This document shows, in pieces, positions 57,916 to 64,000 of a stretch of 64,000 bases of DNA. This DNA is from CAZKAP01 sp964552195 (GTDB lineage: Bacteria > Bacteroidota > Bacteroidia > Flavobacteriales > Flavobacteriaceae): the NCBI GenBank assembly GCA_964552195.1, contig CAZKFM010000004.1, positions 1-64,000 on the forward strand, read 5' to 3'. The notes beneath the pieces were generated by a model that did not search any database, was not told the DNA's origin, and worked only from the letters and a program-made list of their open reading frames with translations. Position 1 is the stretch's first letter, and each line of letters opens with the position of its first letter. Made by a program: the position numbers and the translations under genes.

Positions 57916-60900
57916 CGGTTTAGGTAGAGGTAGCCGTTGATCCTTCGGATCGCCCCGTTTTCGTTATACTTGATTACATAGAAATACACTCCGGCAGGTA
58001 ATTCTTTATTCTCTGAAAACGTAGCCCTTCCCGCGGATATTCCCCGGAAGGCTACGGTGCGATTGTCGTACCCGCTGCTCTCATATACCAGGACCCCCCA
58101 GCGATTGTAGATTTCAACCGTATTGTCCGGGAAGTTTTCCAGGTTTCGCACGTGGAAGGCGCCCCCGTAACTCTGTGGAGTGACCAGATCACGTGACACG
58201 GCTACTTCGCAGTCTACACCATCGGGCGGGGAACCTCCCAGAGAATTGCAGGGATTGTTGGGATCGGTTCCATCAATGATTTCCTGGTTGTCGAATATTC
58301 CATCTCCATCACTGTCGGCTATGCCCACCACCACCACCACGACAGCCCTTCTGCAAATGGGCAGTCCGCTTTCGGTATTGCATACCTCGTAAACAATGGA
58401 GACCGTAGTGCTTATTTCTGAAATGGCGGGGAGATAGGTTATTGTTCCGTTTTCGGCATTGGTGGTAATCGTTCCCGAAGCCGTTCCCTCACCGGTATCG
58501 GAAAGCAGGGTGGTGCCGAGGTTATTCGGGTCGTTGTTGGGGAGGTAGTCGTCATTTTCCAGCACCGGGATCACTATGGGATCCTGAGGGGTGCCAGAGG
58601 CCAGGTCATTCATTGCTGTAGGCTCCAAAGGAAAGCCGTCCATGCTGTCCATGGCCCCGTCACCGTCCGTATCGGGGTCGAACGGATTGGTTCCCACGGT
58701 CGCTTCCTCATTATTCGTCAATCCGTCGGAATCACAATCCCGTATACCGGGAACTACTCCACCCACTTGAGAGCAGGCATCCAGCGGATCGGTGCCATCG
58801 ATGTTGACTTCCTGTCCATCGGATATGGAGTCTCCGTCGGTATCCGGATCATCGGGATGGGTTCCCAATGATTCTTCTTCGGCAGTAGTCAGCCCATCCA
58901 GGTCGCAGTCGGAGTCGGGGAGAGCTGCCCCTCCTATACGGGAGCAGTCGTCAAGCGGATCGGTGCCATCGCTGTTGACTTCCTGCCCGTCGGTTATGGT
59001 ATCCCCATCCGAATCCGGATTTTCTGGGTCGGTTCCCAAGAGGAGTTCTTCGTCCAGGCTAAGGCCGTCGGAATCGCAGTCCGAGTCACCGGAAGGTGTC
59101 CCTCCCACGCTGGAACAGGAGTCCAGCGGGTCGGTGGAGTCCATAACGACTTCCTGCCCGTCATCGATACCGTCACCATCGCTGTCGGCTGCATTGGGGT
59201 CCGTGCCGATCGCTGTTTCTTCTGAGGTGGTAAGTCCGTCACCGTCACAATCGGAATCCGGCAGGGCCAAGCCATCGGAATTCGAGCAGTCGTCCAGCGG
59301 ATCGGTGCCATCGGTGTTCACTTCCTGCCCGTCGCTTATACCGTCCCCATCCGAATCCGGATTTTCGGGATCGGTTCCCAGAGCCAGCTCTTCGTCAGTG
59401 CTTAGCCCGTCCCCGTCGCAGTCGTTGCTTCCCTGTGCTGCCCAGTTCGGATCATCGGAAGGTTCACAGGGGTCCGCTGGAAACGGATCGTCCTCGTCGC
59501 AAACCTCATCCCCATCGGAATCCAGGCACTTGGGAACGCTTATACTGACCGTAGCCGTTGCACAAACCGCTCCGTGGCATACCTGGTACACCACGGTGAC
59601 GGTGGTGTTGAATTCACCAGCCAGGGCCGTATAGTTCAGTAATCCGGTCAACGGATCCAGGTCCACGGTTCCTGCTGCCGAGCCGGTGCCCGTATCGCTC
59701 AGTGTAATCGAAGGACCGGGAATAAAGTCGTCATTGGTTAGAATATCGATGATTTCAGGGCTTCCGACATCGGCACGTGCCAGATCGTCAACGGCCACAG
59801 GATTATCGGGATTGGGATCGGTCTGGTTGGGGTTTCCATCTCCGTCACAGTCATCCGAAGGCAATGGTGTGCCTCCTGCGCTGGAACAGGAATCCAGGGG
59901 ATCGGTTGTGTCCGTGTTGACCTCCTGCCCGTCGCCGATGCCATCTCCGTCAGTATCGGGATTCTCTGGGTCGGTTCCGGCGTCAGTTTCGTCGGCCAGA
60001 CTGAGCCCGTCGGCATCGCAGTCGGAAGTGGGCACGGGAGTTCCTCCGTTGCTGGAACAGGAGTCCAGTGGGTCGGTAGCGTCCGTGTTGATCTCCTGCC
60101 CGTCGTTTATGCCATCTCCGTCGGTATCGGGATTGTCGGGGTCGGTTCCGGCGGCAGTTTCGTCGGCCAGGCTGAGTCCGTCGGCATCGCAGTCGGAGGT
60201 GGGCACGGGAGTTCCCCCGTTGCTGGAACAGGAATCCAGGGGATCGGTTGCGTCTGTGTTCACTTCCTGCCCATCGCTTATGCCATCCCCGTCGGTATCG
60301 GAATTATCCGGGTCGGTTCCGGCGGAAGTTTCTTCGGCCAGGCTGAGCCCGTCGGCATCACAGTCGGAGGTGGGCACGGGAGTTCCCCCGTTGCTGGAAC
60401 AGGAGTCCAGGGGATCGGTTGCGTCCGTGTTCACTTCCTGCCCGTCGCTTATGCCATCCCCATCCGTATCGGATATGGTGGGATCGGTTCCGTGCACGTT
60501 AACTTCATCGCCGTCTGTGAGCCCGTCGCCGTCGGTATCCGGGTTGTTAGGGTCGGTTCCCGTGCTGACTTCATCGGCTCCTGTGAGCCCGTCGGCATCA
60601 CAATCGCTGGTCAGGTAGATCGGGTTACTGAGGTTTTCGTCTCCGGTGACACCATCATCCAGGCAAGGATCGGAGGGGTCTGGATCTACCGCGTCGAGGG
60701 TACCGTCCCCGTCGTTGTCCGAGGGAGTCACCGTGATTTCCACCTGGGCCTGCCTGCAGATGTCAACTCCGCTGGCGTTGTTGCAAACCCTATATTCCAC
60801 CGTAACTACACTTCCAACCTCACCCGAGGAGGGGGTATATATTAATTCACCGGTAGCCTCGTCGAAGGCAATGGTCCCCGCCGCATCACCTCCACCGGTA

Positions 60901-62459
60901 TCGGCCAGTGTGGTGGTGCCCAGGTTATTCGGGTCATTGTTGGGAAGGAAATCGTCGTTGAGCAGGATGTTTGCCCGGGAGGCCCCCAGCGCGGGCATAG
61001 TGGCGGTATCGTCATTGGCGTTGGCACTGGTAATGCTGGGGTCACTTGTATTGGGATTTCCGTCGCCGTCCAGATCGTCGTCACAGCCGTCCGGAACACC
61101 ATCGCCGTCGATATCATCGGCATCGTCGGATCCGGGGCACTGGTCCAATGCATCGGGAACACCGTCATTATCGCTGTCGACAAAAATCAGTGTCTCGGTA
61201 ATATCATTAACACCTCCTACATCCGGGTCGTCCGAGAGAATTTCCCCGGTTTCGTCGCTCTGGAAACTCGCCTGGTTTTCGATGGAATCCGTAGTGCCGG
61301 GGTTAATGGTGACCCTGTAGGTTACCACTATGGATTCCGAGCTACCGCCATAGAGGAAATTGCCCATCTGTGAAGACGGACTCTGCACGAAGGCACCATT
61401 GTTAAAGGGCATAACCCCACCTATATCGGCAACGGGTGAACCGTTTACCGTGGTACTACCCGTGACATAGGTGGTATTTTGGGGTATGGCATCGGTTAGT
61501 ATGGGATTGGAGGCGAAAACATTTCCCGTATTGGTAATAGTGAGTGTATATTCTATGGTGTCACCCGGAGCCGGGCTGTTGCCGTCCCCATTATCGATAA
61601 CATGGTCCACTTTGGTAAAGGTTACCGAAGGACTAAGATTCGGAAAAGCGCAGGAATGAAGGTCGTCCACCTCGTTGATCCCGGGAGCAATGATCTGGGT
61701 GGTTGTCAGGTTCGATAAATCGATTTCCCAGATGCCATCGAAGGCATTCCCGGAGCCGATGAGCCGTCCATCGCCGGTGAAGGCCAATCCATGGAATCCT
61801 TTTGGTTGGCCGTTGTCGGTTCGGGTAATTGTTCCCAGATCGGTCTTGGTGGGTGGGGTAGTGGAGAAGTCTATACGGTAGAGGGTGCCAAAGATTACGG
61901 CCCATCCCGTTCCATCCGCATCGATGGCGATATCGCCCTGCCCCCCAGGATTCGGAGATGCCGGAGTGAGAGGCCCAAAGCTGCCCAGAAAAGTAACTGT
62001 GTAGGGAGGTGTTGTACCGGCCCTATAGTAATTGATATCGTCCGTATAGATGACGTATTGGCCATCCGGGGTTCCGGCAGCGCGGGTACCATTGCCCGAA
62101 GAAAAAGGGGAGCCGGATGTGGAGGCTCCGGTTCCGGATGCGATGGCATCCGCGTTTGGATCCGTGGTATAACTCAGGTTGGCATTTTCGAAGAAAAAGG
62201 CTGTAGTCTGTGCGGGTCCCGATGGCAGTCCACCTGAAACAATGGCCGCTGCACCCCTGAATTGCAGCCCGCTGAAAACACTGCCATAGGTGTTGCCGGC
62301 CAGATCGAGAATAATCGTTTTATCCTCATCTGCGCCCCCGGTAATGACGCCGTAAATTTCGGAACAGCTATATTGACCGAACACTCCGGGCACGGCAAAG
62401 AGCACTAGGGCCCAAATGAGCAGTACACCGACACGGGAACGCCTTCCACTTCGCTTCAT
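57912..62459 (-). CDS. Giant repeat-rich surface protein with type B (gliding-motility-associated) C-terminal domain
   Basis: A 1515-residue secreted protein. A signal peptide ends GVFG before QYSC. Residues about 30-275 look like a DUF6923-type propeller (GLAFTGDGRLIGSG, GIWEIDLSNL). A DUF11-like adhesin domain spans 279-430 (SPAPGDTIEYTLTITNTGN). Thrombospondin-type-3-like calcium repeats with DxDxDG cores follow in arrays. They are interrupted by three related cadherin/Ig-like blocks near 480-580, 886-975 and 1280-1375 (ILLNDDFLPNNDPNNLG type). The C-terminus (about 1419-1515; NTVEIYNRWGVLVYES, LPAGVYFYVIKY, INGYLYLNR) is the type B sorting domain for type IX secretion. A PorP/SprF partner and an OmpA-family gene follow in the operon. 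The ligand is unknown. Confidence 0.9.
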   Translation of the reverse strand: MKRSGRRSRVGVLLIWALVLFAVPGVFGQYSCSEIYGVITGGADEDKTIILDLAGNTYGSVFSGLQFRGAAAIVSGGLPSGPAQTTAFFFENANLSYTTDPNADAIASGTGASTSGSPFSSGNGTRAAGTPDGQYVIYTDDINYYRAGTTPPYTVTFLGSFGPLTPASPNPGGQGDIAIDADGTGWAVIFGTLYRIDFSTTPPTKTDLGTITRTDNGQPKGFHGLAFTGDGRLIGSGNAFDGIWEIDLSNLTTTQIIAPGINEVDDLHSCAFPNLSPSVTFTKVDHVIDNGDGNSPAPGDTIEYTLTITNTGNVFASNPILTDAIPQNTTYVTGSTTVNGSPVADIGGVMPFNNGAFVQSPSSQMGNFLYGGSSESIVVTYRVTINPGTTDSIENQASFQSDETGEILSDDPDVGGVNDITETLIFVDSDNDGVPDALDQCPGSDDADDIDGDGVPDGCDDDLDGDGNPNTSDPSITSANANDDTATMPALGASRANILLNDDFLPNNDPNNLGTTTLADTGGGDAAGTIAFDEATGELIYTPSSGEVGSVVTVEYRVCNNASGVDICRQAQVEITVTPSDNDGDGTLDAVDPDPSDPCLDDGVTGDENLSNPIYLTSDCDADGLTGADEVSTGTDPNNPDTDGDGLTDGDEVNVHGTDPTISDTDGDGISDGQEVNTDATDPLDSCSSNGGTPVPTSDCDADGLSLAEETSAGTDPDNSDTDGDGISDGQEVNTDATDPLDSCSSNGGTPVPTSDCDADGLSLADETAAGTDPDNPDTDGDGINDGQEINTDATDPLDSCSSNGGTPVPTSDCDADGLSLADETDAGTDPENPDTDGDGIGDGQEVNTDTTDPLDSCSSAGGTPLPSDDCDGDGNPNQTDPNPDNPVAVDDLARADVGSPEIIDILTNDDFIPGPSITLSDTGTGSAAGTVDLDPLTGLLNYTALAGEFNTTVTVVYQVCHGAVCATATVSISVPKCLDSDGDEVCDEDDPFPADPCEPSDDPNWAAQGSNDCDGDGLSTDEELALGTDPENPDSDGDGISDGQEVNTDGTDPLDDCSNSDGLALPDSDCDGDGLTTSEETAIGTDPNAADSDGDGIDDGQEVVMDSTDPLDSCSSVGGTPSGDSDCDSDGLSLDEELLLGTDPENPDSDGDTITDGQEVNSDGTDPLDDCSRIGGAALPDSDCDLDGLTTAEEESLGTHPDDPDTDGDSISDGQEVNIDGTDPLDACSQVGGVVPGIRDCDSDGLTNNEEATVGTNPFDPDTDGDGAMDSMDGFPLEPTAMNDLASGTPQDPIVIPVLENDDYLPNNDPNNLGTTLLSDTGEGTASGTITTNAENGTITYLPAISEISTTVSIVYEVCNTESGLPICRRAVVVVVVGIADSDGDGIFDNQEIIDGTDPNNPCNSLGGSPPDGVDCEVAVSRDLVTPQSYGGAFHVRNLENFPDNTVEIYNRWGVLVYESSGYDNRTVAFRGISAGRATFSENKELPAGVYFYVIKYNENGAIRRINGYLYLNR
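58690..59544 (-). repeat. Array of five 171-bp coding repeats
   Basis: Equivalent landmarks (GTTCCC-type, in the GTDP codons) occur at 58690, 58861, 59032, 59203 and 59374, each exactly 171 bp apart, so each unit is 57 residues. Units are similar in protein but diverged in DNA. Each carries DxDxDG calcium-binding cores and a DSCS or DDCS cysteine. Confidence 0.85.
59890..60570 (-). repeat. Array of four nearly identical 171-bp coding repeats
   Basis: Landmarks at 59974, 60145, 60316 and 60487 are exactly 171 bp apart. The DNA is much more alike between units than in the first array, suggesting recent duplication or gene conversion. The protein unit is SDCDADGLSLADET plus GTDP, DTDGDG, DGQEVNTD and DPLDSCSSNGGTP segments. 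Confidence 0.88.
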
Positions 62460-62652
62460 AATCAGCTAATCGATTCAAGAGCCCAGCACGGGCAGGTAGG
62501 GTAGGGAAAGATTGGGAGTCTCTAATACAGATTAAAGAAAACAATAGCCGGGGCGGCTGGAAACAAATTGTTGTAAAGGCCAGGAATTATGTGGCTTCAG
62601 GGCTTCTGAATGTGGTTATACTCCGGGTTTGGGCGAAGCCGAAACGGCGCTT

Positions 62653-64000
62653 TCAGCACGCAGGTGAAATTCCCATTTCACCTGCTTTTCGAATCATGTA
62701 TTCACGTGCAGCTTGATACTCGTTTGGGATTTCGCCTTCCAGTATGGCTTCCTTGATGGCTTCCTTGATCTCGCCAATTTCCCGGGAGGGCTGCAAATCG
62801 AATGTTTGCATGATTTCCTCTCCACTGATGGGTGGCTGGAAGTTGCGTATGCGGTCTCTTTCCTCGACCTCCCGGATTTTCTGACGTACCACCTGGAAGT
62901 TCTTCAAGTACTTCTTTTGTTTGCGCGGATTCTTGGTGGTAATGTCCGCCTCACAAAGGGTAATGAGGTCGTCTATGTCGTTTCCGGCGTCAAAGACCAG
63001 CCTGCGTACGGCAGAATCAGTGACGTGGTCCTCCGAAATTCCAATGGGACGGGAACTCATTGCTACCAGCTTCTGCACATACTTCAAAGGGTCACCCATG
63101 GGAAGTTTTAATCGCCGGAACACCTTGTAGACCATTTTGGATCCCACATACTCATGACCGTGAAAGGTCCATCCGATGCGCTGGTCAAATCTCTTGGTGC
63201 GGGCTTTACCGATATCATGCAGAAGAGCAGCCCATCGCAGCCAGAGGTTTTCGGACGTGGCCGCCAGATTGTCAACGACTTCGAGCGTGTGCCAGAAATT
63301 ATCCTTATGCCGTTGCCCTTCGATTTCCTCTATTCCCTGAAGGGCAGTGAGTTCAGGGAGTATTAGGCCCAGTAACTGTGATCTGTACAAAAGGGCGAGG
63401 CCTTTGGAGGGCTGTTTCGTGGCCATGATTTTGTGGAGTTCGGTGCTAATTCGTTCCACGGAAACGATCTTGATTCTTTCGTACTGTTCCCGGATTGCAT
63501 CGAATGAATCGGGATGAATTTCGAAATTCAGCTGAGCGGCGAATCGAATCGCCCTGAGCATACGCAGGGGATCATCCGAATAGGTGATATGGGGGTCCAG
63601 GGGTGTTTTTAGGAGGCCGGACTTGAGGTCGCTCAGCCCTCCAAAGGGGTCGATCAGTTCTCCAAATCGATGGGCATTCAGGCAAATGGCCAATGCGTTG
63701 ATGGTAAAATCCCTGCGGTTTTGATCGTCTTCCAGGGTACCGTCTTCAACCAGTGGTTTTCGGCTGTCCTCACGGTAGCTCTCCTTGCGAGCCCCCACGA
63801 ATTCGAGCTCCCATTCACCGTGACGGACCATGGCTGTTCCGTAGTTCTTGAATACCTTAACTCGGGAATCTCCCTGAAGGTCTTTCTGCACGGCCCGGGC
63901 CAGTTCAATACCGCTTCCCACGGCCACGAAATCGATATCCGTAGCCTGATCGCGGCCCAGGAAAAAATCACGAACGAAGCCGCCGACTACATAGCACTCC
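62653..64000 (-). CDS. CCA-adding tRNA nucleotidyltransferase with HD domain, 5' end outside the window
   Basis: Adds or repairs the 3' CCA of tRNAs. The frame runs through the window edge; bases 63928-64000 encode ECYVVGGFVRDFFLGRDQ and then DID, the nucleotidyltransferase GG-x-VRD and metal DxD motifs, so the true start lies beyond 64000. Further signatures are RRDFTINALAI, DPLRMLRAIRFAAQLNFEI, an HD domain (HTLEVVDNLAAT, ALLHDIGKA) and a C-terminal helical region. The window holds 449 codons including the stop. This is a bacterial class II CCA enzyme fused to HD, usual in Bacteroidota. Confidence 0.93.
   Translation of the reverse strand, partial: ECYVVGGFVRDFFLGRDQATDIDFVAVGSGIELARAVQKDLQGDSRVKVFKNYGTAMVRHGEWELEFVGARKESYREDSRKPLVEDGTLEDDQNRRDFTINALAICLNAHRFGELIDPFGGLSDLKSGLLKTPLDPHITYSDDPLRMLRAIRFAAQLNFEIHPDSFDAIREQYERIKIVSVERISTELHKIMATKQPSKGLALLYRSQLLGLILPELTALQGIEEIEGQRHKDNFWHTLEVVDNLAATSENLWLRWAALLHDIGKARTKRFDQRIGWTFHGHEYVGSKMVYKVFRRLKLPMGDPLKYVQKLVAMSSRPIGISEDHVTDSAVRRLVFDAGNDIDDLITLCEADITTKNPRKQKKYLKNFQVVRQKIREVEERDRIRNFQPPISGEEIMQTFDLQPSREIGEIKEAIKEAILEGEIPNEYQAAREYMIRKAGEMGISPAC
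62668..62693 (-). repeat. Hairpin within the 3' end of the CCA-enzyme gene
   Basis: On the minus strand GCAGGTGAAAT and ATTTCACCTGC form an 11-bp stem with loop GGGA inside the last codons. No T run follows, so it is not a classic terminator. The remaining gap to 62459 holds no gene I can see. Confidence 0.5.

Noticed and set aside
58792..61320. Long plus-strand frames rich in Ser and Pro
   Set aside because: They are the complement of the calcium-repeat arrays. Their periodic Ser/Pro pattern only mirrors the repeats of the real minus-strand gene.
57912..62459. The 171-bp repeats as a CRISPR array or mobile repeat
   Set aside because: The repeats are in-frame protein repeats with no spacers and lie wholly inside one coding sequence.
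9..64000. A defence system, prophage or integrative element
   Set aside because: No integrase, transposase, restriction, CRISPR-associated or phage structural genes were found; the window is core genome.

Overview
The window is a stretch of chromosome from a member of the Bacteroidota, most likely a marine Flavobacteriaceae with fairly balanced base composition. The evidence is a PorP/SprF–OmpA–type B C-terminal-domain secretion module, a GSII-type glutamine synthetase, a DnaJ with a reduced zinc finger, a long NusB, DUF3276 and DUF1684 proteins, a cyclophilin–FKBP fusion, and at least 18 exact copies of the Bacteroidota -7 promoter element TAnnTTTG placed just upstream of genes. I see no phage, insertion sequence, CRISPR array or rRNA; nearly all of it is ordinary core genome on both strands.

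Layout. 0-1.2 kb: two copies of a 105-bp direct repeat, a terminator and tRNA-Arg(ACG), then apt and a 51-residue gene. 1.7-4.3 kb: a BlaI-type repressor and an M56 sensor protease with a receptor-plug-like tail, under a tandem operator. 4.4-11 kb: Na+/Ca2+ antiporter, glnA with a candidate operator, purM, prfA, pyrF, an alpha/beta hydrolase and a DUF4197 lipoprotein. 11.5-16.8 kb: Lrp regulator, an esterase-like secreted protein, DUF1684 lipoprotein, amt–PII and crcB. 17-30 kb: ilvE, mnmD, grpE–dnaJ, an ABC-2 exporter, mscS, a sigma-54-type response regulator without a DNA-binding tail, PPK2, an M28 peptidase and the immunophilin fusion. 30-44 kb: a thioredoxin-like protein, DUF3276, an ABC exporter, nusB–DUF1573–yajC, a peptidase T homologue that has lost metal ligands, pyrD, LysE plus HMG-CoA lyase, guaB and lysA. 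44-54 kb: sucC, hsp20, uvrB, a second ABC-2 exporter, an unassigned kinase-like gene, a nucleoid-associated protein and ctaA. 55-62.5 kb: a three-gene operon for a 1515-residue repeat-rich surface protein, its PorP/SprF partner and an OmpA-family protein. 62.6-64 kb: the CCA-adding enzyme, cut by the window edge.

Working together: glnA and amt–PII handle nitrogen but sit 9 kb apart. pyrF, pyrD, purM, guaB and apt are scattered nucleotide genes. grpE–dnaJ and hsp20 serve protein folding. The surface-protein operon forms one secretion and anchoring unit. The most unusual items are the intact but apparently catalytically dead PepT homologue, the kinase-like gene, the M56 protein with a plug-like tail, the tandem and single inverted-repeat operators, and several very short hydrophobic reading frames between genes.
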